From Candidatus Rokuibacteriota bacterium (GTDB taxonomy: Bacteria; Methylomirabilota; Methylomirabilia; Rokubacteriales; CSP1-6): 64,000 nt of DNA. The translations under genes were made by a program, and so were the position numbers. The notes under the pieces are model-generated. The model searched no databases. It was not told the DNA's origin and worked only from the letters and a program-made list of their open reading frames with translations. Within the stretch, counting starts at the first letter, position 1. Each line of letters starts with the position of its first letter. Where the stretch lies: positions 43,726 to 107,725 of the forward strand of contig QHRU01000044.1 in NCBI GenBank assembly GCA_003220225.1. The letters are read 5' to 3'. This document shows, piece after piece, positions 1-8,412 of this stretch.

Positions 1-100
1 TCGGCGTCTTCACCTCGTCGGCGGCGGCGACGCCGGTGGCGGCGAGGGCGCCCAGCAGGGCGGCGGCGAGCACGGTGGTCGGCCTCATGCGTCTATTCAT
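1..100 (-). CDS. N-terminus of an exported protein (cut by window edge)
   Basis: Only the first ~33 codons lie in the window. The minus strand reads a basic start (MNRRMRP), a hydrophobic Ala/Leu core and an AxA-like cleavage region (GVAAADE), a typical Sec signal peptide; a second in-frame ATG lies at 88. The ATG at 100 overlaps the apt stop codon (95-93), so the gene is probably translated with apt. The mature protein is outside the window and its function cannot be said. Confidence 0.6.
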   Translation of the reverse strand, partial: MNRRMRPTTVLAAALLGALAATGVAAADEVKTP

Positions 101-629
101 ACACGATCAGCGAGTGGAGGGGGTAGTCCTTCAATTTCTCGCGGCCCTTCAGGAAGGCCAGCTCGATCATGAACGCCACGCCCACGACCTTGCCGCCGAG
201 CTGCTGGACCAGACGCAGCGTCGCCGCCATCGTCCCGCCGGTGGCCAGCAGGTCGTCCACCGCCAGCACCCGCTGCCCCGGCTTGACGGCGTCCTCGTGG
301 ACGGCCAGCGCGTCGCGCCCGTACTCGAGCTCGTACTCCACCTCGATGGTCTTGCCGGGGAGCTTGCCGAGCTTGCGGACAGGAACGAAGCCGGCTCCGA
401 GCTGATGCGCGACCGCGCCGGCGAAGATGAATCCCCGCGACTCGATACCGACGACGACGTCCACCCGCTCCTTCGCGTAGCGCTCGGCCAGCATGTCAAC
501 AACCGCCCGGAAGGCGGGGCCGTCCTTCAGGAGGGTGGTGATGTCCTTGAAGAGGATCCCCTCGGTCGGGAAGTCCTTGATGTCGCGAATCTTGGCGCGG
601 AGCTCGGCGACGTTCATGCCGGCGCCCAT
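93..629 (-). CDS. apt: Adenine phosphoribosyltransferase
   Basis: Cytoplasmic purine-salvage enzyme that converts adenine and PRPP to AMP and pyrophosphate. The 178-residue product has the family's usual length and opens with the Apt signature (IRDIKDFPTEGILFKDITT, about residues 12-30). The PRPP-binding loop VLAVDDLLATGG is near residue 120, and the segment VGIESRGFIF near residue 60 is also typical. A second ATG four codons in (MNVAELRAKI) is an equally good start. A secreted-protein gene follows with its ATG overlapping the apt stop. Identification is secure. Confidence 0.95.
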   Translation of the reverse strand: MGAGMNVAELRAKIRDIKDFPTEGILFKDITTLLKDGPAFRAVVDMLAERYAKERVDVVVGIESRGFIFAGAVAHQLGAGFVPVRKLGKLPGKTIEVEYELEYGRDALAVHEDAVKPGQRVLAVDDLLATGGTMAATLRLVQQLGGKVVGVAFMIELAFLKGREKLKDYPLHSLIVYE

Positions 630-817
630 GGTAATAGAGGCTCCTCACACCCCGCAAGAACCCCTCCCTCAGAACGCAGCGGGGAGCCGTGATGTTTGCA
701 CCGCGCGGCAGCCTCTCCGGTCCGCGCTGCAGGTGTCTGCGACGGGGTTCCGGAAGCGATCGCAAGTCTTTCCAGTCAGTTAGAGGTTCGGCATGTGCCT
801 TGAGTATCACTGCGGGC

Positions 818-1030
818 ATGGAAAGGAGGTTTCGAACCCCCACGCGTTTCAGGATGATCCCGGTACTCGGCGGCGGCCACGACGCAGCTGCCGCCTCCAG
901 CGGCAGCTCGACCAGCGGTGGCTCGGCTACGAGCGACTCGACCGGCTCGGTCGCGGTCACCTCGGAGCCGCTCGCTCTGTTCGCTGTCGGTCTCGGGCTG
1001 CTCGGCGCGCGTTACCTGCGCCGGCGCTAA
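818..1030 (+). CDS. Small ORF with PEP-CTERM-like C-terminal tail
   Basis: A short open frame (70 codons from ATG 818; ATG 854 also possible) is Ser/Gly/Thr-rich in the middle and ends with TSEP, a Leu/Gly/Ala transmembrane stretch (LALFAVGLGLLGA) and RYLRRR at the C-terminus. That layout (x-E-P, hydrophobic helix, Arg cluster) is that of a PEP-CTERM sorting signal processed by exosortase. There is no conventional signal peptide, and the AGGAGG at 824-829 sits 24 nt before ATG 854, too far for normal spacing, so start and integrity are uncertain. It occupies most of the 630-1088 gap between apt and the receiver gene; nothing else was seen there. Confidence 0.4.
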   Translation: MERRFRTPTRFRMIPVLGGGHDAAAASSGSSTSGGSATSDSTGSVAVTSEPLALFAVGLGLLGARYLRRR

Positions 1031-1088
1031 GACCCGTTCGCTCCCCACGCGCGTCGTCGGCTCGTCCGGCGGCGTTCGTGCTTACGGC

Positions 1089-1514
1089 CTATACGCTCGA
1101 GCGCGCGGGACCGAGCAGCTCGGCCACCGTCCGGCAGAACTCGTCGATGGGGATCGGCTTGCGGAAGTACGCGGCGAAGTCGGTCGCGCGGGTCGCCGGA
1201 TAGTCCTCGTAGAACGCGGTGACGGCGACGACGGGAATGCGCGCGACGTCGAGGTCCCGCCGCCCGCGCAGCCAGCGCACGAAGGCGAGACCGTCTTCCG
1301 TCGGCAGCGCCAGGTCCGAGACGATGAGGTCGGGCCGGAGGGTGTGCAGGTAGCCCCGGGCGTGCTGGACCGTGTCGGCCAGGAGCACCCGCGCGCCGCA
1401 CGCGTCGAGGATCGCGCGCAGCAGCTCGAGGGTGTCAGGATCGTTCTCGAGGACGAGGATCGTGAACCCCCGGAGATCGACCAGTTTCGACGCTCGTTGG
1501 GCGTTGGTGCTCAT
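1089..1514 (-). CDS. Single-domain response regulator (CheY-like receiver)
   Basis: 141-residue stand-alone receiver domain. An acidic pocket appears at LVLENDPDT (about residues 20-28), the phospho-acceptor Asp in LIVSDLALP (about 66), the conserved Thr in VVAVTA and the Lys in YFRKPIP near the C-terminus. There is no output domain, so it should act through a partner or as a phosphate relay. No histidine kinase is adjacent, so its cognate kinase is unknown. The ATG start is preceded by a plausible promoter (1535-1564). Confidence 0.88.
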   Translation of the reverse strand: MSTNAQRASKLVDLRGFTILVLENDPDTLELLRAILDACGARVLLADTVQHARGYLHTLRPDLIVSDLALPTEDGLAFVRWLRGRRDLDVARIPVVAVTAFYEDYPATRATDFAAYFRKPIPIDEFCRTVAELLGPARSSV

Positions 1515-1534
1515 TCGGCGAGGCCTACAGTCTA

Positions 1535-1564
1535 TTCGTACTGGATACCGATGCCCATCGTCAA
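1535..1564 (-). promoter_or_regulatory. Candidate sigma70-type promoter for the receiver gene
   Basis: On the minus strand TTGACG (1564-1559) and TACGAA (1540-1535) are separated by 18 nt and lie about 20 nt upstream of the receiver ATG at 1514. The -35 matches consensus in 5 of 6 positions; the -10 is weak. Judged by eye only. Confidence 0.3.
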
Positions 1565-1625
1565 GGAATCGCGCAGGGTGGGAAAAGATTTTCCTATGCG
1601 GCCGGGTTCGACGACGTGGGGGTGA

Positions 1626-2378
1626 TCAGGGCACGGGATCGAGGCGCGCGATCGCGGCCGGCAGCGCGGCCAGGCTCGAGACCACGGCGTCGGGGCGCCG
1701 CGCGCCGAGCGCCTTGAGCGAGGCGTCGGTCACCTGCACCACGCGCATGCCCGCCGCGCGCGCGCCCTCGACGTCCAGGATGGCGTCGTCGCCCACGTGG
1801 ATGGCGCGGGCGGGCTCGGCGCCCAGCGCGCGCAGCGCGCCGAGGAAGATCGCGGGGTCGGGCTTGCGCACGCGCGTCTCGTCGGAGAACGCCGTGTGGG
1901 CGAAGCAGCCGAGCAGGCCGTAGCGCTCGAGCACACGACGCAGCGTTACGCCGGGCGTGCGCATCGTGTTCGAGACCACCGCGAGGGTGTAGCCGAGGTC
2001 GCGGAGCGTCCGCAGCGCTTTGAGCGCGCCGTCGTCGACCGCCGGCGGCACCATCAGAATCGGCCGCGCGTAGGCGTCCACGAGCGCCGCCAGGACGTCG
2101 CCGGGCAGCCGTATTGCGAGCGCGCGGTCGATGCCGCCCACGATCGCGCGCACGTGGTCCTCGACCGGCACGTCGCGGTGCTTGGCCCAGATGCGGCCGA
2201 GGTGCGATGCGGATTCATCGTACGCGCGATCGAGCGCCGTCGCCGAGGTGCGCACGCCCGCGCCGGCGAGGATCGTCTCGAAGTCCTTCATGCGCCGCGT
2301 CTTGTAGCGGTTGTCGCTGGAGGGCGGGTCGAAGAGCAGCGTGCCCCAGAAGTCGATGGTGATCGCGCGAACGGTCAC
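1626..2378 (-). CDS. HAD-superfamily hydrolase
   Basis: 250-residue cytoplasmic phosphatase-like protein. All four HAD motifs are visible: ITIDFWGTL near the N-terminus (nucleophile Asp; second acidic residue replaced by Trp, as in the DFWGTL subgroup), VVSNT (motif II), the Lys of RVRKPDPAIF (motif III) and HVGDDAILDVEGA (motif IV). A helical cap lies between motifs I and II. The GTG start at 2378 overlaps the stop of the upstream enoyl-CoA hydratase gene (GTGA), indicating translational coupling. Substrate unknown. Confidence 0.85.
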   Translation of the reverse strand: MTVRAITIDFWGTLLFDPPSSDNRYKTRRMKDFETILAGAGVRTSATALDRAYDESASHLGRIWAKHRDVPVEDHVRAIVGGIDRALAIRLPGDVLAALVDAYARPILMVPPAVDDGALKALRTLRDLGYTLAVVSNTMRTPGVTLRRVLERYGLLGCFAHTAFSDETRVRKPDPAIFLGALRALGAEPARAIHVGDDAILDVEGARAAGMRVVQVTDASLKALGARRPDAVVSSLAALPAAIARLDPVP

Positions 2379-3154
2379 CGGACCCGGCCTCCGAAGCGCG
2401 GGGCGCGCTTTTCCAGGAACGCGGCGGCCCCCTCGCGCGGCTCGTCGCCGGTGTAGCACGCGGCGAAGGCGTCGATCCCCGCGCGCACCGCCGACGGCAG
2501 ATCGGTCTCGCGCCAGCGGATCATGAGCGCCTTCTGCGCGCGGACGGCGCCCGGCGCGCACGCGAGCAGCGCGGCGAGCGTCTCGTCCACCACCGTCGCG
2601 AGGGCGGCCGCGTCCACCACGCGGTTGACCAGTCCCCACGCGAGCGCGCGCGGGGCATCCACCGGCGTGCCGAGCAGCAGCATCTCCGCCGCGCGGCCGG
2701 GGCCGATCAGCGGCGGCAGCAGGGCCGCCTGGATCACCGACGGCACGCCCACGCGGACCTCCGGCAGGCCGAACGACGCGTCGGCCGCGGCCACGCGCAG
2801 GTCGCATGCGAGCGCCAGCTCGAAGCCGGCGCCGAGGCAGGCGCCGTGCACGGCGGCCAGCACGGGGAACGGCGCACGATGGACGGCGTCGATGGCGGCG
2901 CAGAGGTCGGCGATCAGTGACCGCGCCGAGGTCGTGTCCATGGCGCGCAGCACGTTGACGTCCATGCCGGCGGTGAACGCGCGCCCCCGCCCCGTCACCA
3001 CCGCGGCGCGGATCGAGGCGTCGCGCGCGAGCGTCTCGAAGGTCGTGCGCAGGGCGGCGATGAGACCGGGCTCGAAGAGATTCAGGGGCGGCCGGTCGAG
3101 CGCACACCAGACGACGTCGCCGCGCCGCTCGACGGCGAGTGAGGAATCGGCCAT
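2375..3154 (-). CDS. Enoyl-CoA hydratase/isomerase (crotonase) family protein
   Basis: 259-residue crotonase-fold enzyme, probably acting on an acyl-CoA. Seen: oxyanion-hole region FTAGMDV (~residues 61-67), the first catalytic Glu in LGAGFELALACD (~109-120) and the second acidic position in LPEVRVGVPS (~130). The ATG at 3154 was chosen because it gives the crotonase N-terminus and overlaps the rhodanese stop (TGATG). It forms a tight coupled set with the rhodanese upstream and the HAD hydrolase downstream. The exact reaction (hydratase, isomerase, decarboxylase) cannot be read from sequence. Confidence 0.88.
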   Translation of the reverse strand: MADSSLAVERRGDVVWCALDRPPLNLFEPGLIAALRTTFETLARDASIRAAVVTGRGRAFTAGMDVNVLRAMDTTSARSLIADLCAAIDAVHRAPFPVLAAVHGACLGAGFELALACDLRVAAADASFGLPEVRVGVPSVIQAALLPPLIGPGRAAEMLLLGTPVDAPRALAWGLVNRVVDAAALATVVDETLAALLACAPGAVRAQKALMIRWRETDLPSAVRAGIDAFAACYTGDEPREGAAAFLEKRAPRFGGRVR

Positions 3155-3474
3155 CAGTATCTGCGCATCGTCGGATCGACGGTGCGCGCCCAGGCATCCA
3201 GCCCGCCGGCAAGGTTCTTCACGTTCTTGAACCCGTGCTGCTCGCGCAGGTACTGCGCGACGGCCGCGCTGCGCACGCCCTGATGGCAGTAGACGACGAT
3301 CTCGTCGCCCGGGTTCAGCTCCTCGGTCCGCAGCTCGATCTCCTCGATCGGGATGTGGACGGCGTTCTCGAGGCGGCACAGCTTCGTCTCCCAGTCCTGC
3401 CGCACGTCGAGCAGCAGCGGCCGGTCGTTCCGGTCGAGGCGCGCCTTCAGCTCCGTCGGCGTGATCTCGCTCAC
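3154..3474 (-). CDS. Single-domain rhodanese-like sulfurtransferase
   Basis: 106-residue GlpE/PspE-like rhodanese domain. The catalytic Cys lies in VYCHQGVRS (about residue 63), giving the six-residue active-site loop CHQGVR of thiosulfate or persulfide sulfurtransferases. LLLDVRQDWE near residue 22 is the usual second rhodanese signature. No signal peptide, so cytoplasmic. A sulfur-transfer role would fit the desulfhydrase-like gene 900 nt upstream, but that link is only positional. Confidence 0.9.
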   Translation of the reverse strand: MSEITPTELKARLDRNDRPLLLDVRQDWETKLCRLENAVHIPIEEIELRTEELNPGDEIVVYCHQGVRSAAVAQYLREQHGFKNVKNLAGGLDAWARTVDPTMRRY

Positions 3475-3505
3475 GTGTGCCCCGTGGGTATGAGGCTCCC
3501 GCCCA

Positions 3506-4357
3506 TCAGCGCGGCGCGGGCCGGCCGACGAGGAAGTCGGCGAGCCAGCCGTTCACGACCTGCGCGTGCTCGATGTGGGGGAAATGGCCGCACGCGTCGA
3601 GCCAGCGCACGGTGGCGCGCGCGAAGCCCTCGGCCGTCTCCGCGCAGTGCGCGGCGGGGACGGCGGGATCCTGGCGGCCGTGGACGAGGAGGACGGGCAG
3701 GTCGAGGGTGGCGATGGCGCGCCGGTAGTCGGCGCTTCGCTCGACGAAGTCGGTGGAGAGCGAGCGCACGGTGGCCAGCCACGCGGCGCGCGCCGCCGCC
3801 GTCGTGCGCGTCGCGTACTCCCAGCCGACGAGGAACGCCACCTCGTCGGCGAGCGGCGCGTGGAAACACTTGGCGATGGCCGCGCGGTAGAGCCGCGCGC
3901 AGCCGCAGAGGGCCAGCGCCTCGCCGACGCCCGGCGTCGTCATCAGCCGCGCGCGCCAGCCCGGCCGCCAGCCGAAGCCGGGCACGCAACCCGAGAGCAG
4001 CGCCAGCCGCTCGACGCGCGCGGGGTGCGTGAGCGCGTAGGTCACCGCCACCGCCGCGCCGAGCGAGTGGCCGACGAGCGAGACCTGGGTGACGCCGACG
4101 GCGTCGAGGAACGCGTAGAGCGCGCGCGTGAAGTACGCCAGCGAGTACCCGGCGGACGGCTTGCCGGAGCGTCCGAAGCCCGGCAGGTCCACCGCGTAGA
4201 CGGTGGCCCGCGCGGCGAGCGAGGGAACGTTGTGGCGCCAGGACTCTGCGAAGCCGCCGAGGCCGTGCACGAGGACGACCGCCGGACCGCGGCCTTCGAC
4301 AAGGTAGTTCAGCGCAAGGCCGTCGACCTCGCCGCTCCGGAGCCTCAGTTCCGGCAT
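3506..4357 (-). CDS. Alpha/beta-fold hydrolase
   Basis: 283-residue hydrolase of the haloperoxidase/esterase type. The nucleophile elbow LVGHSLGAA (Ser about residue 97), the oxyanion region VLVHGLGG, the acid in HGRQDPAVP and the catalytic His in ACGHFPHIE near residue 262 are all present. No secretion signal. Substrate unknown. It lies 4 nt downstream of the PLP-dependent gene stop on the same strand, so the two are likely co-transcribed. Confidence 0.88.
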   Translation of the reverse strand: MPELRLRSGEVDGLALNYLVEGRGPAVVLVHGLGGFAESWRHNVPSLAARATVYAVDLPGFGRSGKPSAGYSLAYFTRALYAFLDAVGVTQVSLVGHSLGAAVAVTYALTHPARVERLALLSGCVPGFGWRPGWRARLMTTPGVGEALALCGCARLYRAAIAKCFHAPLADEVAFLVGWEYATRTTAAARAAWLATVRSLSTDFVERSADYRRAIATLDLPVLLVHGRQDPAVPAAHCAETAEGFARATVRWLDACGHFPHIEHAQVVNGWLADFLVGRPAPR

Positions 4358-4361
4358 GGGG

Positions 4362-5381
4362 CTAGGATTCTACCAGACCGTCTCCGTCGACGAGGCGGCT
4401 GAGCGCCGCGCGATACGGGAAGACGCTGAACACGCCGCCGGTATGCACGAAGCAGACGCGACGCCCCAGCGCGCGCGGGTCGCGCCGGAGCGTGTCGAGG
4501 AGTCCGGTGAAGGCCTTGGCGGTGTACACGGGGTCGAGCACGATGCCCTCGACCCGCGCCAATTTCAGCATGGTGTCGAGCTCGTCCTTCCGCACGGCCG
4601 CGCGCCCGACGCCCTGGTAGCCGTCGAGCAGCCGCACCTCCGCCGGCGGCCGCACGGCGAGGCCGAAGCGGCTGCGCGCGCGCTCGATCACATCGGTGAC
4701 GTACGCGCGCACGCGCGCGGCCTCCCAGGCGATGGGCACGCCGACGATCTCGGCGCGCAGGCCCGTGAGCTGCTTGGCCATCAGGAGGCCGGCCTGGCTG
4801 CCGCCACTGAAGTCGGTGATGGCGATCGTGTCGAACTCGGGCGCGCCGTGACGCACTTGCTGCGCGACCTCCTGGCCGCACGCGAGGTACCCGAGCGCGC
4901 CCACGACGGTGGCGCCGCTCTCCGGGATGATGTACGGGGTCCGTCCCTGGGCCCGCTCGCGCGCAGCGATATCGTGCAGCGTCTCGTCGATCTTCGCCCA
5001 CTCCGCATCGGTGCAGTAGCGGATGTCGGCGCCGAGCAGCCGGTCCAACAATAGATTCCCGTCGTACTCGGCGGGCTGCGCGCCCTTGAGCGCCAGCACC
5101 GCGCGCAGGCCGAGCCGCGCGCACACCGCGGCCACGCACCGGCAGCAGTTGGATTGCAGCGTGCCGCACGTGATCAGGGTGTCGGCGCGCTGGGCGAGCG
5201 CCTCGCCGACGAGGAACTCCAGCTTGCGAATCTTGTTGCCGGTCTCCAGCAGCCCGGTGAGGTCGTCCCGCTTGACCCACAGCTCGACACCCAGCTCGGC
5301 GGAGAGCCGCTCGAGCTTCAGGAGCGGCGTGGGCGCGTATGCCAGCTCGACGCGGGGAATCGGCGGGGCCGACGTGGCCAT
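4362..5381 (-). CDS. PLP-dependent D-cysteine desulfhydrase / ACC deaminase family enzyme
   Basis: 339-residue fold-type II PLP enzyme. The PLP-lysine motif is LETGNKIRKLEF (~residues 44-55), and LITCGTLQSNCCR (~70) matches the phosphate/substrate loop of DcyD and ACC-deaminase relatives. Such enzymes release ammonia and pyruvate from D-cysteine (with sulfide) or from 1-aminocyclopropane carboxylate; the two activities cannot be separated here. ATG 5381 (MATSAPPIPR) was preferred over the upstream ATG 5423, which would overlap the DUF72 gene. Confidence 0.85.
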   Translation of the reverse strand: MATSAPPIPRVELAYAPTPLLKLERLSAELGVELWVKRDDLTGLLETGNKIRKLEFLVGEALAQRADTLITCGTLQSNCCRCVAAVCARLGLRAVLALKGAQPAEYDGNLLLDRLLGADIRYCTDAEWAKIDETLHDIAARERAQGRTPYIIPESGATVVGALGYLACGQEVAQQVRHGAPEFDTIAITDFSGGSQAGLLMAKQLTGLRAEIVGVPIAWEAARVRAYVTDVIERARSRFGLAVRPPAEVRLLDGYQGVGRAAVRKDELDTMLKLARVEGIVLDPVYTAKAFTGLLDTLRRDPRALGRRVCFVHTGGVFSVFPYRAALSRLVDGDGLVES

Positions 5382-5394
5382 TAAAACCACTATC

Positions 5395-6348
5395 TCAGGC
5401 GAAGAGGTCGCCTGGCAAGGCATGGCCGCCGGGCACCGGCTGCCCGAGCAGCTTCTTCATCATCAGGGCGTTGCGCACCGGGTAATCGCGGTTGTTGTTG
5501 TTGAACGAGACGTAGACCTGCTCAGCCTCGCCGGCGGCCTCGTCGATCTCCGGCATCAGCTCGCGCAGCTCCGGCTCGCTGTAGAGGTAGTCGTACTTCT
5601 CGCGCACGGCGGGCTCCTCGCCCCGCAGCTGGCGCATCCAGCCCTCGGCGTTGCGGCCGTGCAGGCGGAAGACGGCGACGGGCGCCGTCACTTCCGCCAC
5701 GCGCGGCACCGCCCCCGCCACCACGGGCGCGTCGACGACGACGTGCGCGGCGCCGGCGCGGCGCAGCGTGCCGAGCGCCTCGTGCGCGTGGTCGGGCAGC
5801 CACGAGCGGTGCCGGAACTCCACGGCCACCGTCCAGCCGGGCAGCCGCGCGGGGAGCGAGGCGAGGTATGCCAGCCGCGCGTCGTCATAGCGCACCCACG
5901 GCGCAAGCTGGAAGAGCACGTAGCCGAGCTTGCCCGCCTCGGCCAGCGGGGCCAGCGCCGCGCGGAACAGCCGGAACGCCTCATCGACCGCCTCGGGCGG
6001 AAACTCGCCGGCCTCGATCTCGCCGCGGTGCGTCCGGCGCGCGCGGGGCGAGACGAGGCGCGCGACGTCGGCGGGCAGCGACTGCGCGCGCGGGTGGTGG
6101 CCGGTCATCAGCGCCCACGCCTTGACGTGGAAGACGAAGCCCGGGGGCGTGCGCTCCGCCCAGCGCCGCACGCTGAGGACGTCGGGGATCGCGTAGTACG
6201 ACGCGTTGACCTCGACCACGTCGAAGACCGAGGCGTAGAAGCGCAGCCGCGCCTCCGCGGACATGGACTTCTTCGGATAGAAGCCGCGCGACTCGATGAG
6301 GGCGGGATCCGCCCACGCGCAGATGCCGACGCGAACGGGCGCGGTCAG
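5395..6348 (-). CDS. DUF72 family protein with apparent CTG start
   Basis: About 317 residues with DUF72 hallmarks: RVGICAWADP at the start, YYAIPDVLSVRRW, VFHVKAW, FQLAPWV, VEFRHRSW, VYVSFNNNN and a terminal MMKKLLGQ. DUF72 is a TIM-barrel family of unassigned biochemistry. No ATG, GTG or TTG lies in frame before the conserved N-terminus; the only reasonable initiator is CTG at 6348, which overlaps the TGA of the upstream cyclase gene (CTGA). The gene is therefore probably translated by re-initiation. Confidence 0.82.
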   Translation of the reverse strand: MTAPVRVGICAWADPALIESRGFYPKKSMSAEARLRFYASVFDVVEVNASYYAIPDVLSVRRWAERTPPGFVFHVKAWALMTGHHPRAQSLPADVARLVSPRARRTHRGEIEAGEFPPEAVDEAFRLFRAALAPLAEAGKLGYVLFQLAPWVRYDDARLAYLASLPARLPGWTVAVEFRHRSWLPDHAHEALGTLRRAGAAHVVVDAPVVAGAVPRVAEVTAPVAVFRLHGRNAEGWMRQLRGEEPAVREKYDYLYSEPELRELMPEIDEAAGEAEQVYVSFNNNNRDYPVRNALMMKKLLGQPVPGGHALPGDLFA

Positions 6349-7925
6349 ACGATCTTCTCGTACACCCCGGGCGGGATGACGCGATAGATGCGGATCGGCT
6401 GCGAGACGTTCTTGAACGTCTGCTCGCCGAGGCTCTCGAGCACGAAGTGCTGCCGGATCCGCTCGGCGGTGGCCGGGCCGACCACGATGTCGCCGCCCTG
6501 CGCGAACGCGGCGAAGCGCGCCGCGACGTTCGTCGTCGAGCCGCTCGCGGTGAAGGTCCACCGCTGGCCGGCGCCGCCGCCGAGCTTGGTGGCGCCCACG
6601 AACGCCTCGCCAGTGTTGATGCCCATGTGCAGCGCCACGGACGGGAAGACGCCGCCGTACTCCTCGTTCAGCGCCGCCGTGCGCTGCCGGATGGCGAAGG
6701 CCGCGCGCGTCGCGCTGAGCGCGTGGTCGGCAGCGCCGCGATCGGACTGGAAGATCACCATCAGGCCGTCGCCGGCCGTCTCGCTGATGTCGCCGTGGTG
6801 CAGCTGGATGATCTCGAGGAAGGACGAAAAGTACGTCTGCACGAGGTGGTTCAGCCGTTTGGGCTCGAGCTGCTCGGAGAGCTTGGTGTAGCCGGCGATG
6901 TCGAGGAAAAGGACCGAGACCTCGACGTTCTTCTTCTCGAGCTCGGTGGCGTTCGGGTTCTGTTCGAGCAAGCGCTTGACGGACTCGGGGACGAACTTCG
7001 ACAGCTCGCCCTTGAGCTGCTCCAGCAGCTCGAGACGCTGGCGCGACTCCTGGAGGCTCTGCAGCGCGGTGACCAGCTCCGTGTTCTTGGACTCGAGCTC
7101 CGTGTAGGCCTGGGCGAGGCGCCCCGTCATGTCGTTGAAGGCGATCCCGAGCTGGCCGAGCTCGTCGCGCGCCGCCATCGGCGCCCGGGCGCTGAAGTCG
7201 CCCGCCCCCACCCGGCGGGCGACGGACGCGAGCTGCTCCACGGGGCGCAGGACGATGCGCCGCATGGCAACGGTGAGCACGGCGCCGGCGGCCACGATGG
7301 TGAGAAGGCCGATGGCGAGCTGGCGGTTCCGGTGCCGCGCCACCTCCGCGAACACGGGCTCCATCGAGTTGGCGACGCGCACGACCGCGCGCACCCGGTG
7401 ATCGCTGCCGTGGCAGCCCTGGCACTTCTCCTGGTTGCGGATCGGCGTGAGCAGCGTGAAGTAGCGGACGCCCCCGCGCGCCTCCAGCGCCTCCTGCGTG
7501 GCCACCGTCTCGATGGCTCTGGCGAAGAGCGGATCGTCGATCTTCTTGCCGGGCGGCCGTGCCATCTTCTTGATGTTGCGCATGACGTCGGGGGCCAGCC
7601 CGGCGTTCTTGTCGACCTCCATGGCCGTGCTGAGGTCGGTGAAGGCTTCCATGCCCGTGCGCCGATAGACGTCGAAGGCGTCCACCGGCGAGTTCTGCCG
7701 CAGCTCCTGGATCACCGTGCGCGTGACGTCGGGGCGCTCCTGGAGCATGGCGCCCTCGATGGAGGCCACGAGGGTGGCGGTGAGCCGCCGCGCCGCGATC
7801 TTGTTCTGCTCGATCAGCAGCGCGGCCTCGCGCTGGATGGTGAGGATCGTGGACACGCCGAAGCCCACGATGAGCACGACGACGATCAGGAGCCCGATCT
7901 TCAGCGCGAGCGGCGAGCGGAACAC
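6345..7925 (-). CDS. Membrane adenylate/guanylate cyclase with periplasmic CxxCH sensor domain
   Basis: 526 residues from GTG 7925. Order: TM1 (~8-30), periplasmic domain ending in CQGCH (168-172), a c-type heme attachment motif as in DUF3365/Tll0287-like sensors, TM2 (~203-220), HAMP (~221-275), coiled coil (~275-310) and a class III cyclase domain. The catalytic domain shows metal Asp in LFLDIAGYTKLSE (~342), second Asp in AGDGLMVIF and STTNVAARF. It should make cAMP (or cGMP) in response to a heme-bound signal such as redox state or a gas; the signal is inference. The GTG start lies 10 nt after the TPR gene stop and gives a clean TM1. Confidence 0.88.
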   Translation of the reverse strand: MFRSPLALKIGLLIVVVLIVGFGVSTILTIQREAALLIEQNKIAARRLTATLVASIEGAMLQERPDVTRTVIQELRQNSPVDAFDVYRRTGMEAFTDLSTAMEVDKNAGLAPDVMRNIKKMARPPGKKIDDPLFARAIETVATQEALEARGGVRYFTLLTPIRNQEKCQGCHGSDHRVRAVVRVANSMEPVFAEVARHRNRQLAIGLLTIVAAGAVLTVAMRRIVLRPVEQLASVARRVGAGDFSARAPMAARDELGQLGIAFNDMTGRLAQAYTELESKNTELVTALQSLQESRQRLELLEQLKGELSKFVPESVKRLLEQNPNATELEKKNVEVSVLFLDIAGYTKLSEQLEPKRLNHLVQTYFSSFLEIIQLHHGDISETAGDGLMVIFQSDRGAADHALSATRAAFAIRQRTAALNEEYGGVFPSVALHMGINTGEAFVGATKLGGGAGQRWTFTASGSTTNVAARFAAFAQGGDIVVGPATAERIRQHFVLESLGEQTFKNVSQPIRIYRVIPPGVYEKIV

Positions 7926-7935
7926 GGCGGTCGCC

Positions 7936-8388
7936 TCAGCGGCGCGCGGCCTTGGCGATGGCCTGCGCCAGCTCGTCGGCCTCGCGCGGATCGAGCGGCA
8001 GCAGGCGCGCGTGCACCGCACGCGCGTCGTCGAGACGGCCCATCTCGACGTACGCGTGACCCAGGTACTCGAGCGCCTGCGGATAGTTCGGCCGCAGCCG
8101 GAGCGCCTCGAGATACGCCTTCACCGACTCGTCCCAGTGGCGCTGCTGGCGCAGCGCGTAGCCGAGCCCGTTCCAGGGCTCGGGCAGCTCGGGATCGAGC
8201 TGGATCGCCTCGCGGTACTTGCGCTCCGCGGCCGCCCAGTCGCGGCGCTCGGCGAGCGCGCGTCCCTCGTTGAAGCGCGCCTGGGCGCTGACGGCGCCCC
8301 CGTCGGGCACGCGCAACGGCGGGTCGTCGACGGCGTGCGCCACCGGCGCCATCGCCAGCCACGCGAGCCCGAGCACCGTCCAGCGCAT
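7936..8388 (-). CDS. Exported tetratricopeptide-repeat protein
   Basis: 150 residues. Signal peptide (MRWTVLGLAWLAMAPVAHA) followed by about three TPR units: ARFNEGRALAERRDWAAAER, PWNGLGYALRQQRHWDESV and ALEYLGHAYVEMGRLDDA. Probably a periplasmic protein-interaction scaffold. It immediately precedes the heme-cyclase gene, so it may modulate that sensor. ATG 8388 gives the signal peptide; longer upstream extensions run into the divergent acyl-CoA synthetase start. Confidence 0.85.
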   Translation of the reverse strand: MRWTVLGLAWLAMAPVAHAVDDPPLRVPDGGAVSAQARFNEGRALAERRDWAAAERKYREAIQLDPELPEPWNGLGYALRQQRHWDESVKAYLEALRLRPNYPQALEYLGHAYVEMGRLDDARAVHARLLPLDPREADELAQAIAKAARR

Positions 8389-8412
8389 CGCGGCGATGGT
8401 AGCATCTGGCGC

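Noticed and set aside
6447..8273. 608-codon plus-strand frame over the cyclase gene
   Set aside because: Shadow; composition dominated by Arg, Glu, His, no motif, while the minus strand has a complete cyclase.
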